Source of the DNA: Acuticoccus sp051016205
GTDB lineage: Bacteria; Pseudomonadota; Alphaproteobacteria; Rhizobiales; Amorphaceae
DNA length: 64,000 nucleotides
NCBI GenBank assembly: GCA_051016205.1
Contig: CP136534.1
Coordinates: 5,952,001 to 6,016,000, forward strand
Direction of reading: 5' to 3'
A program made the position numbers and the translations under genes. The stretch's first letter is position 1, and every line of letters begins with the position of its first letter. Below are positions 33,938 to 41,736 of the stretch, in pieces. Below the pieces are notes generated by a model that was given only the letters and a program-made list of their open reading frames with translations, was not told the origin of the DNA and searched no databases.

Positions 33938-35276
33938 CGCTCGCCTTCGGGAAATACGTGTCCACAAGGGATTGCTTCATGAGAAGCTGCTCGGGCTGAA
34001 AGCACTCCCCCAGTGTCGCCCAGCAGAGGTCAAGGGCCTCTTCGATGGGCATCGACACGTTGATGTCCATGAACCGTGCGCGGAAGAGATCGCCAAACTT
34101 CAAGAGCTGATGGTCATAGTCGGATAGGTCGAAGGCCATTGCCTGTTTCTGCGCGGCATCGCGCGCTTCGGAGTAGAAGCGGATCATGGTGTTCATGATC
34201 TGGCCGTGATCCTCCCGCGTGACCTTGCCGATGACATTCTGCTTCAGCCGGGAGAGGCTGCCGAAGGGGTCGATGACGCCGCTGTGTAGGTAAAACTGCC
34301 CTTCGGTGATGTAGCCTGTGTTGTCCGGCACGGGGTGGGTGACGTCGTTGCCCGGCATTGTCGTCACCGTGAGGATGGTGACGGAGCCGCCCTTGGCGTA
34401 GTCGCACGCCTTCTCGTAACGGCGGGCCAGCTGGGAGTAGAGGTCGCCCATATAGCCGCGGTTGGAGGGCACACGCTCCTGGCTGATGCCCACCTCCTTC
34501 ATAGCGTCCGCATAGGCCGTCATGTCGGTGAGGAGGACGAGGACGCGCTTGCCCTCCTCCACCGCGAATTTCTCCGCCACCGCGAGCGCCATGTCCGGCA
34601 CCAAGAGACGCTCCACGAGAGGGTCCGAGGCCTGGTTCACGAACATCACCGTGCGGGCGAAAACCCCCGCATCCTCAAAGGATTGGCGGAAGGTGTGATA
34701 GTCGTCAAAGATGAGGCCGAGCCCGCCGAACACGACGATGTCGGCATCGGCCTGGATCCCGATGCGCGCCAGGAAGGGATTGTAGGGTTCGCCCGACACG
34801 GAAAAGATCGGGATCTTCTGGCTTTCCACCAGCGTGTTGAACACATCGATCATCGGCACATCGGTGCGGATCATCTTGCGCGGCACCACACGTTCGGCAG
34901 GGTTCACCGATGGCCCGCCGATGGTGTAGCGGGGCTCTGCGGAAAGGTCAGGCCCGCCATCGATGGAGACGCCACCACCGTCGAACACACGGCCAAGAAT
35001 ATTGCCCGAAAACGGCACCTGCATGGGGTGGCCGAGGAAGGTGACGGTGGCGTCGGTGGAAATGCCCTTAGTGCCCGAGTAGACCTGGAGCGTCACGTCG
35101 CTGCGGTCGATGTTGATGACCTGTGCGAGGGAACGCGCACTCTCATCGCCTTCGATCACCGCAAGGTCGCCGAAGCGGACCATGGTGTTGGCGCCCTGCT
35201 GTGGCGGCACCTGCACCGTCAGCGTGTCGCCGACGATTTGCAGAATGCGGGAGTACCGGACCAGATCACGAACCAT
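33915..35276 (-). CDS. atpB: V/A-type ATP synthase subunit B (regulatory nucleotide-binding)
   Basis: A 453-residue non-catalytic head subunit; it has the B-type fold but no Walker A, as expected. Motifs seen are FSGNILGRVFDGGGVSIDGG, SGEPYNPFLARIGIQ, the arginine-containing VPSNRGYMGDLYSQLARRYE, and TMPGNDVTHPVPDNTGYITE. The ATG at 35276 is the first gene of the operon. In most Chlamydia-type operons B follows A in the middle; here it leads. No subunit F was found in the window. Confidence 0.96.
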   Translation of the reverse strand: MVRDLVRYSRILQIVGDTLTVQVPPQQGANTMVRFGDLAVIEGDESARSLAQVINIDRSDVTLQVYSGTKGISTDATVTFLGHPMQVPFSGNILGRVFDGGGVSIDGGPDLSAEPRYTIGGPSVNPAERVVPRKMIRTDVPMIDVFNTLVESQKIPIFSVSGEPYNPFLARIGIQADADIVVFGGLGLIFDDYHTFRQSFEDAGVFARTVMFVNQASDPLVERLLVPDMALAVAEKFAVEEGKRVLVLLTDMTAYADAMKEVGISQERVPSNRGYMGDLYSQLARRYEKACDYAKGGSVTILTVTTMPGNDVTHPVPDNTGYITEGQFYLHSGVIDPFGSLSRLKQNVIGKVTREDHGQIMNTMIRFYSEARDAAQKQAMAFDLSDYDHQLLKFGDLFRARFMDINVSMPIEEALDLCWATLGECFQPEQLLMKQSLVDTYFPKASDAAIAAE

Positions 35277-35462
35277 CGCGCACTCTCGCCTCCCGATTGA
35301 CCGGACGCATTATCTAAAGCTTGGCTATGGTGTCCGACATAAGGGGTTTCGCGCCCCACGCAAACAGCCGATCCGAGGGTCGGGTGTCGATTGCCGCTGG
35401 CGCCCGCTCGACGCTGCCCGTCGGCCAACCTAAAACCCAGAGCTTGGGAGCGGAGAAGGCAC

Positions 35463-35987
35463 ATGGGTGAGCGCCATCACTGGTTCAGCGTTGCGTGGCT
35501 GGGGTTTGGGTGCGTTGCCTTCAGCTTGGCGCTTGCCTGCGCGGCGCCGTTTGCGGGGATTGGCGCTGCCGCGGCCGTGTTGCTGGGGCCGCGCTCCATG
35601 GTGGCAGCGGTGCTTTTGGGCTGGGCCGCCAACCAGGCCGTGGGCTTTGGCCTCCTCACCTATCCCATTGACGGTGAGAGCATGGCCTGGGGCGCCGCGC
35701 TCGGCCTGTCAGCGCTTGCCGCTGCATTGGCGGCGCAGGCGGTTGTGGCGGTGGCGGTGCAGCCTTCGGCGCTTCGCGTCGCTGGGGCGTTTGTGGCAGC
35801 GTTCCTGGCCCAACAAATCACCGTCGTTGCCGCAGCGCTCATTCTGCCGTCCCACCCTGAGTCGTTTGCGCTTCATGTGGTGGCCGGGCTTTTCCTCACA
35901 AACGCGCTTGGGTTTGCCGTCCTTGCAGGCGCGGTGGCGGCGGCACGGGGGGTATGGCCCTTGCGCCGCCCTGTGGCGCGGACTTGA
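35463..35987 (+). CDS. Small hydrophobic membrane protein linked to a cobalamin-type binding protein
   Basis: About 174 residues, five to six hydrophobic helices, mostly Ala, Val, Leu and Gly; no domain recognised with certainty. A cysteine lies in the first helix region (LALACAAPFAG). It overlaps the next gene (BtuF-like), so a transport-related role is likely; small EcfS-type vitamin carriers such as BtuM have similar size, which is speculative. The ATG at 35463 follows a GGAGCGGAGAAGG site. The leader (35277-35462) can form hairpins, including GGGG-TTTCGCG-CCCC near 35343-35357. Confidence 0.7.
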   Translation: MGERHHWFSVAWLGFGCVAFSLALACAAPFAGIGAAAAVLLGPRSMVAAVLLGWAANQAVGFGLLTYPIDGESMAWGAALGLSALAAALAAQAVVAVAVQPSALRVAGAFVAAFLAQQITVVAAALILPSHPESFALHVVAGLFLTNALGFAVLAGAVAAARGVWPLRRPVART

Positions 35988-36763
35988 GACGCTTTCCGCC
36001 AGAGCGCATTGTTTGCCTCACTGAGGAGACCATCGAGACACTTTACCTGCTTGAGGAAGACCACCGCATTGTGGGCGTCACCGGCTACGCCGTACGCCCG
36101 CCACGGGTCCGGCGGGAAAAGCCCCGGGTGGGCGCCTTCACATCCGCCGATGTGCCCAAAATCTGCGGGCTGGCGCCAGACCTCGTCCTCACCTTCTCCG
36201 ACCTGCAGGGGGAGATTGCGGCCGCGCTGATCAAGGAAGGCCTTGCCGTTCACGCCTTCAACCAGCGCGACATCGCCGGTATTTTCGCCATGATCGGCAC
36301 CGTCGGCGCCCTCGTCGGCGCAAGCGATAAGGCAAAGGCCCTAGTGGAGCGGCTGTCTGCACGGGTTGAACACCTATCCCGAAGCGCGCCGACCGTCCGT
36401 CCGCGCGTCTACTTCGAGGAGTGGGACGAGCCGATGATCAGTGGCATCGGCTGGGTGTGCGAACTGATCGAGATTGCCGGCGGGACGGATGTCTTTGCGC
36501 ACTTTGCCGGTGAGGCGGCCGCGCGCAACAGGATCGTCACGTCAGACGATGTCATCGCTGCGCAGCCTGACGTGATCGTCGCCTCCTGGTGCGGCAAGAA
36601 GGTCCGCCCGGAGCGCATTGCCAACCGGCCCGGGTGGTCGGCGATCCCCGCCGTCGCCAAAGGACGCATCACGGAAATCAAATCGCCGCTGATCCTTCAG
36701 CCTGGTCCGGCCGCCCTCACAGACGGCCTCGACGCGTTGGTCAACGCCATACGCCAGCTCTAA
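35954..36763 (+). CDS. Cobalamin/metal-chelate-binding protein, BtuF/FepB fold, without a signal peptide
   Basis: A 269-residue type III periplasmic-binding-fold protein (COG0614). N-terminal PPERIVCLTEETIETLYLL, a middle APDLVLTFSDLQGEIAAAL, helical linker GSDKAKALVERLS-like segment and C-terminal RPGWSAIPAVAKGRITEI are the standard landmarks. No signal sequence or lipobox is seen, so it may be cytoplasmic; such proteins occur in alphaproteobacteria next to B12 genes. No permease (BtuC) or ATPase (BtuD) is adjacent; only the small membrane protein overlaps it. Binding of cobalamin, a corrinoid or a siderophore is uncertain. Confidence 0.8.
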   Translation: MALAPPCGADLRRFPPERIVCLTEETIETLYLLEEDHRIVGVTGYAVRPPRVRREKPRVGAFTSADVPKICGLAPDLVLTFSDLQGEIAAALIKEGLAVHAFNQRDIAGIFAMIGTVGALVGASDKAKALVERLSARVEHLSRSAPTVRPRVYFEEWDEPMISGIGWVCELIEIAGGTDVFAHFAGEAAARNRIVTSDDVIAAQPDVIVASWCGKKVRPERIANRPGWSAIPAVAKGRITEIKSPLILQPGPAALTDGLDALVNAIRQL

Positions 36764-37010
36764 TCGGCCGATCGACACACACACCCATACGGCAGAATTG
36801 GTATGGTTATCGATGGGCAACCCGTAGAATACCTTACTTGTTACGCAATACGACCGTCCCTATTCCTCAAGGATTGTCTAGCCTGTTCTTTGCGAGGCCG
36901 TGAAGTTTCACGCAAGAGGAGGTGGGCACTTTGACAGACCTGTGCCGCCGAGAGGTGACCTCACTCAGGCGCTGTCAAAAACAACGTGAGGCGGGAGGAC
37001 GGGCGGGCCG
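36764..37010. promoter_or_regulatory. Upstream region of the sufC-sufB pair with inverted repeats
   Basis: About 247 bases without a gene. CCATAC (36785-36790) and GTATGG (36801-36806) form a 6-base inverted repeat with a 10-base spacer, and GTGAA (36900-36904) and TTCAC (36907-36911) form a short hairpin flanked by TTGCG/CGCAA. These are candidate operators; no consensus such as IscR or RirA was recognised. Confidence 0.4.
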
Positions 37011-37721
37011 ATGCTTGAACTGAAGGCACTCACGGTCGCTGTCGGTGGAAAGACCATTGTCCACGACATCTCCCTCACTGTGCGCCCGGGCGAGGCGCAT
37101 GTCCTTTTGGGGCCCAACGGATCTGGCAAATCGACGGTGCTATCGGCCATCATGGGGCTTCCCCCCTACGAGGTCGTCTCAGGCGACATCCTTTATGATG
37201 GGGCCTCGATCGTGGCGTTGCGCACAGATGAGCGGGCCAAGCTCGGCCTAGGCCTTGCGTTCCAGAGGCCGCCGCCGCTGTCAGGCGTCACTGTGGAGCA
37301 CTTTGCCAACGCCATCGGCGCAAGCGAAACCCTCAGTCGTGAGGCCAACCGGCTGGACTTTCAGGGATTTGGCGAGCGCGAGCTCGGCATTGGCTTCTCC
37401 GGCGGCGAGACGAAGCGCTTTGAAGTGCTCAAGCTGGTCTTACAGGCGCCCGACGTTCTCCTCTTCGATGAACCTGAAAGCGGTGTCGACCTTGAGCATG
37501 TGGCCGCAGTCGGTTCTGCGGTGAACCGCCTCCTCCAAAAGCCGGGCCGCAACGGACGCGCCCGCTCGGCCCTTCTGATCACCCACACAGGCGTCATCCT
37601 CGATCACATCGCCGCGAAGGTCGGCCACATCATGGTGGATGGGCGGATCGTCCACAGCGGACCGCCCGGGGCGGTGTTCCAGCACATCCAACACAACGGC
37701 TACGTCGCACCGGCGGCGTGA
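37011..37721 (+). CDS. sufC: SufC-type ABC ATPase, minimal Fe-S assembly system
   Basis: A 236-residue SufC-like ATPase: Walker A GPNGSGKST (34-42), a signature loop in GFSGGETKRFEVLKL, Walker B VLLFDEPESGVDL and an H-loop ITHTGV. The ETKR signature is characteristic of SufC rather than of transporter ATPases. It drives a SufB-type scaffold (next gene), which makes a two-gene pair. No sufA, sufD, sufS or sufE is next to it, so it resembles the minimal SmsCB systems of archaea and some bacteria, or is a second, partial SUF locus. Confidence 0.9.
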   Translation: MLELKALTVAVGGKTIVHDISLTVRPGEAHVLLGPNGSGKSTVLSAIMGLPPYEVVSGDILYDGASIVALRTDERAKLGLGLAFQRPPPLSGVTVEHFANAIGASETLSREANRLDFQGFGERELGIGFSGGETKRFEVLKLVLQAPDVLLFDEPESGVDLEHVAAVGSAVNRLLQKPGRNGRARSALLITHTGVILDHIAAKVGHIMVDGRIVHSGPPGAVFQHIQHNGYVAPAA

Positions 37722-37731
37722 GGAGACGCCA

Positions 37732-38841
37732 ATGTCTGAACTTGACGCGCAGATTTCCGCCGAAGAGCAAGCCATCCTCATCCCCATCGGCTTTGAGACC
37801 ACCGACCACCGGGCGGCCACAAGCATCCTCGTGGACCATGAGATCCGCGTCTCCACCTCCCACGACGAGGGCGTTGAGGTGCTGCCCATCAAAGACGCCC
37901 TCAAGCGCTACGACTGGGTCCAGGACCTCATGTTCAACCTCATCTCCGCTGAGGAGAATGAGTATGTGCGCCAAGCCGCCGAGAGCATGGAAGACCCCTT
38001 AGGCCATTTCCTTTGGGTGCATGACGGCGCGAAGGTGGCCGACCCTATCCAGAGCTTCACGTTGCTCGAAACCCCCCAGGGACGGCAGTTCACCCACAAC
38101 ATCACACTGATTGGGGAAGGGGCAGACGTGACGCTGGTGTCGGGTGCTGCGGTGCCTGGGCGCGTGCACCGCGGCCATCATGTGTCGATCGAAGAGACGT
38201 ACATCGGCAAAGGCGCCCGGTGCCGCTCCATCGCCATCGAGAATTGGGGCGCGGACATGCAGGTGCAGTCCTATTCCCGCACCGACGTGGGCGAAGGTGC
38301 CGAGCAGGTCTCCAACCAAATCATGCTCGGCGAGATCCGCCACCATTTGTCCAACACAGGCAGCGTCGTCCACGCCGGTGCGCGCCAGAACGATCAGGCG
38401 ATCATCTTTGCCCCTGAGGGGACAGAGCGCGTGTTTGAGACCGAAACACGGCTTGCCGCGCCAGGTGCGCACTCCCAAAGCGTGGCGCGGATGGTGTCGG
38501 CGGGCGGGCGCATTGAAAACCGCGCGCTCCTGGTGGGGGAGGCCGGCGACACCGTGGGCTTCCTCGGCTGCGACGGGTTGAAGCTGACCGACAAGGGCGA
38601 GATTGTCGCCGTCCCCAGCCTCAGCGCACGGGCCGAAGGCGCGCAGCTGTCCCACGAAGCGTCCGTCGGCACGGTGGGGGCGGACAAGATCGCCTACCTC
38701 ATGGCCTCAGGTCTGGGCGAGGACGCTGCAAGGGACCTCATCGTCCAGGGCTTTTTGAACCTGAAGGACCGCTACATTCCCGCCGAACTTCAAGCGCGGG
38801 TGGCAACGATGATCCTGGCCGCCAAGTCGGGCGGGATGTAA
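37732..38841 (+). CDS. sufB: SufB-like Fe-S cluster assembly scaffold (SmsB type)
   Basis: A 369-residue SufB/SufD-family protein, shorter than E. coli SufB (495). It keeps the SufB-type residues: C280 in VGFLGCDGLKL aligns with the essential cysteine of SufB (Cys405 in E. coli), and H308-E309 in AQLSHEASVG match the SufB His-Glu pair, whereas SufD proteins lose the cysteine. The C-terminus GADKIAYLMASGLGEDAAR is typical. It starts 10 bases after sufC. One scaffold protein with one ATPase suggests a B2C2 complex without SufD. Confidence 0.9.
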   Translation: MSELDAQISAEEQAILIPIGFETTDHRAATSILVDHEIRVSTSHDEGVEVLPIKDALKRYDWVQDLMFNLISAEENEYVRQAAESMEDPLGHFLWVHDGAKVADPIQSFTLLETPQGRQFTHNITLIGEGADVTLVSGAAVPGRVHRGHHVSIEETYIGKGARCRSIAIENWGADMQVQSYSRTDVGEGAEQVSNQIMLGEIRHHLSNTGSVVHAGARQNDQAIIFAPEGTERVFETETRLAAPGAHSQSVARMVSAGGRIENRALLVGEAGDTVGFLGCDGLKLTDKGEIVAVPSLSARAEGAQLSHEASVGTVGADKIAYLMASGLGEDAARDLIVQGFLNLKDRYIPAELQARVATMILAAKSGGM

Positions 38842-38852
38842 ACTCCGGAAAC

Positions 38853-39614
38853 ATGCTGGCAGGCGGTCGGCCATTGCGTCGGCCAAGCGGCGAGATGGGC
38901 GAAACCGTCTCCCTGACGCCTTCACAGAAGGGTGTTGTGGTGCGCAGTGGCGAGGAGACGCCTTTTCCCGCCAAAACGAACACCACCTACAGTGAATTGC
39001 TCGAACATCTTGAACGTTCTGAAGATGGTCGCGGACGTGAGCCGGCTCCCAGCGACACTGTCGGGGATCGCTCAAGTCTTCATGGGTTTACCGTCGCCGC
39101 AAAGGCAGCGCGTGACATGGCCGATCGCGCGAGCACCGACGATGGGTTTGAAGTCTTGGCGCGCCTGAAGACCCCGCAGACACAGTGGCAGATCGTGTTC
39201 GCTCCTGAGGGCGGAGGTGTCCGGTATAAGACAAGCAATTTTCGTGAGGTGCGGTTGATTGACCTCTCGACGGTGGACTTCTCGTGCCGTGTGTCGCCTT
39301 TGGCATTCACCATCATGCACGACCCAGGTCGGCCGTTCTCACCGCTTTCGTTGGCAGACCATAACACTGTCTTGGCTAACATATTGCCCGACTTGGCGGC
39401 CAACGGGGCTTGGGCCGGAGATCATCGAGGGGACGACTACCGCCCAGCGTACATCAACCACCTGCCCTTAGAGCATCCCGGGTCTTCTCAGGCCCAGGCA
39501 AGGTGCTTTAACGCTTTGGTTCTGATGGGGCAGAGGGCGGATTTTCGCTTGGCGTTGCCACGACCATCATGCAGTCGCCCATGTATATGCGACCAGGGAA
39601 ATGTCGGCCGATGA
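38853..39614 (+). pseudogene. 5'-truncated choloylglycine hydrolase-like (linear amide C-N hydrolase) remnant
   Basis: An open frame of 253 codons whose middle part resembles the second half of Ntn-type penicillin V acylase / bile-salt hydrolase proteins: KTNTTYSELLEHLERSED (compare TN-P-YdeqL), GDRSSLHGFTVAA (compare PGD-SS-RFVRA), and the C-terminal TQWQIVFAPEGG, YKTSNFREVRLIDLSTVDF. The N-terminal catalytic Cys half is absent and nothing upstream supplies it. The 3' end runs antisense into doeB. Best read as a decayed gene; a small expressed protein cannot be excluded. Confidence 0.5.
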
Positions 39615-40533
39615 CGAGGCCATCCCGTTTCGCCACATACTCCAATGGCGCTTGGCCGGTGCGGTCTAGCGGCCAGATACGGGCAATGGGCTGGCCCTCC
39701 CGCACAGGGAATTCCAAGTCGACCATCGGCTCGAACAGTCCATCATTCTCGCAGATGACATAGCAGTCGTCCCCTGGCATCGACAGGTGTTGTGACCGGT
39801 CGGTGGCCAACGCATCGTCCAAGATGTCGGCGTGGACTAAAAGATTGCGCACACCTTTCTTGGCAATGGCGATGGAACGGGCCGTCGCGCTGCCCCCGCC
39901 GCCAAGTTCCGTGCTGACGAACGTCTTGCCCATGTCTTCAGCCGCCGTATCAAACATACCCTTGGGATCGAGCTCCAAGAGTTGAACGCTAAAGGGCGCG
40001 TTGAATGCGGTCATGGCGGCAAAGCAGGCCGCTTCATTCACCTTGTCGTGTTGGATGTGGGCGGCGGCGAAAGGGACGAAATCCAATGTCTTGCCGCCGG
40101 AATGAAAGTCGAGCACCACGTCCGCCTCAGGCAACAGCGAACGGTAGACATAGTCGGCGATCTTTTGGGTCACCGAGCCGTCGGAAGCGCCCGGAAATGC
40201 ACGGTTGAGGTTGACCCCGTCAACGGGTGAGGTGCGTGTTCCTGCGCGAAACGCTGGGTAGTTCACTGCGGGCACGATGATGACGCGGCCCGCAAGCCTC
40301 TCTGGCCGCAGCGTTACCGCAAGGTCTTGCAGGGCAACAGGCCCCTCGTACTCATCACCATGGTTGCCGCCGGTGAGGAGCGCCGTCGGCCCCCTCCCGT
40401 TTTGAATGACGGTGATGGGGATCATAATGGCGCCCCACGCACTCTCGTCCGTGCTGTGGGGCAGACGCAGAAATCCATGGTGCACACCGTCCGCATCGAG
40501 CGGAATGGTCGGTGAGATGAGGTTGGTTTTGAT
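39508..40533 (-). CDS. doeB: N-acetyl-diaminobutyrate deacetylase (ectoine catabolism), probable ATC start
   Basis: About 341 residues, M14/aspartoacylase-type zinc amidohydrolase that removes the acetyl group from N-alpha-acetyl-L-2,4-diaminobutyrate. Zinc-site motif GGNHGDEYEGP (His, Glu), later VLDFHSGGKTL (His) and a conserved GVNLNRAFPG. The usual family N-terminus (ISPTI-LDADGVHHGFLRLP) is encoded in frame, but the only ATG/GTG/TTG is GTG 40485, too late. An ATC at 40533 lies 7 bases after AAAGGA and gives IKTNLISPTIPLDADG, fitting the family. The doeA stop is in the same frame two codons earlier. Confidence 0.9.
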   Translation of the reverse strand: MKTNLISPTIPLDADGVHHGFLRLPHSTDESAWGAIMIPITVIQNGRGPTALLTGGNHGDEYEGPVALQDLAVTLRPERLAGRVIIVPAVNYPAFRAGTRTSPVDGVNLNRAFPGASDGSVTQKIADYVYRSLLPEADVVLDFHSGGKTLDFVPFAAAHIQHDKVNEAACFAAMTAFNAPFSVQLLELDPKGMFDTAAEDMGKTFVSTELGGGGSATARSIAIAKKGVRNLLVHADILDDALATDRSQHLSMPGDDCYVICENDGLFEPMVDLEFPVREGQPIARIWPLDRTGQAPLEYVAKRDGLVIGRHFPGRIYMGDCMMVVATPSENPPSAPSEPKR

Positions 40534-40536
40534 CGC

Positions 40537-41736
40537 TCAGTCCTTTACAAAAAGCGCACGGGGGACGTTCGACAAACACTCCGGCCCTGTCGTTCCGATG
40601 CGAATACTTTCAGTAATCTCAAATCCCCAGTCGTCCATCCACAATCCGGTCATGAAGTGGAAGGTCATATCTTCTTCCAACACGGTCATGTCGCCGGGGC
40701 GCAGCGACATGGTGCGCTCGCCCCAATCGGGCGGGTAGCTGAGACCGATGGGGTAGCCCGTGCGGTTGTCCTTGTGGATGCCATGGCGCTGCAGAACCGC
40801 GAAAAAGGCGTTGGCGACATCTTCACAGGTGTTGCCGGCCTTGGCCTTTTCGAGCCCCGTCTCCATTCCTTCCAACACCGCTTTTTCTGCATCCAAAAAG
40901 ATATCGGTAGGTTTCCCCAAGAAGACCGTGCGCGACAGCGGGCAGTGGTACCGCTTCACCACGCCAGCGACTTCAAAGAACGTGCCTTCCCCGCAGCGCA
41001 TGGGCTCATCGTTCCACGTCAGGTGCGGGGCGGCGGCGTCCACCCCTGACGGTAAGAGAGGCACAATGGCCGCATAGTCGCCCCCATGGCCGAGATCGTC
41101 ATCGTACCGCAGGGATGCATCGTAGATTTCGGCCACAAGATCGCATTTGCGCAGACCCGGCTCCACACGCTCGAAGATGCGTTTGTGCATGCGCTCGACG
41201 ATCTTCCCCGCCCGGCGCATGGTGGCAAGCTCGGCCTTTGACTTCACCGCCCGCTGCCAATTCACCAACGCTGTTGCATCTTGAAAGATGGCGTTTGGTA
41301 GTCCGCGCTTCAGCGCGGCAAAGGCGGCGGCTGTAAACCAGTAGTTATCAAGTTCTACGCCAACGACGTCGCGCCCGCAGTGTCGATCCACTAGAACGGA
41401 CGACAGCGCGTCCATCGGATGGCACTCCGTGGACTGTACATAGTGGTCTGGGTAGCCGAGAATATTGTCTGGCGCGAGACAGCTCGTACGCAGGGCCCCC
41501 TTGGCATCTTGTGCACGGCCGAACCATAAAGGCTCGCTGGTCAGTGGAAGGATGACGCATTGGTGTACGTAGAAAGACCAACCGTCGTAGCCTGTGAGCC
41601 AGTTCATATTGGACGGGTCGGACACGATCAAAACATCGATCCCACGTCGGCTCATTTCTAAGCGCGTGCGTGCCAGTCTTGAGGTGTATTCTTCTAGCGA
41701 GAAATACAAATCTGACTTTGACCTTTCCTCATGCAT
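40537..41736 (-). CDS. doeA: Ectoine hydrolase
   Basis: About 399 residues, M24 aminopeptidase-P/creatinase fold. N-terminal FSLEEYTSRLARTRLEMSRR, then SDPSNMNWLTGYDGWSF which is highly characteristic of ectoine hydrolase, and a C-terminal catalytic half with GHGGDYAAIVPLLPSG, RTGYPIGLSYPPDWG. It opens ectoine to N-acetyl-diaminobutyrate for DoeB. Start at ATG 41736; an alternative ATG at 41754 overlaps eutC more. Both are within the end of eutC, so coupled translation is likely. Confidence 0.92.
   Translation of the reverse strand: MHEERSKSDLYFSLEEYTSRLARTRLEMSRRGIDVLIVSDPSNMNWLTGYDGWSFYVHQCVILPLTSEPLWFGRAQDAKGALRTSCLAPDNILGYPDHYVQSTECHPMDALSSVLVDRHCGRDVVGVELDNYWFTAAAFAALKRGLPNAIFQDATALVNWQRAVKSKAELATMRRAGKIVERMHKRIFERVEPGLRKCDLVAEIYDASLRYDDDLGHGGDYAAIVPLLPSGVDAAAPHLTWNDEPMRCGEGTFFEVAGVVKRYHCPLSRTVFLGKPTDIFLDAEKAVLEGMETGLEKAKAGNTCEDVANAFFAVLQRHGIHKDNRTGYPIGLSYPPDWGERTMSLRPGDMTVLEEDMTFHFMTGLWMDDWGFEITESIRIGTTGPECLSNVPRALFVKD

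Noticed and set aside
35277..35462. Possible cobalamin riboswitch ahead of the small membrane protein and BtuF-like gene
   Set aside because: The leader is GC-rich and can fold, but I could not find the conserved B12-box or the core sequence in the right order. A covariance-model search would decide it.
36785..36806. CCATAC/GTATGG dyad as an IS or attachment-site end
   Set aside because: No transposase, integrase, tRNA or target duplication is found near it. It is better viewed as a candidate operator.
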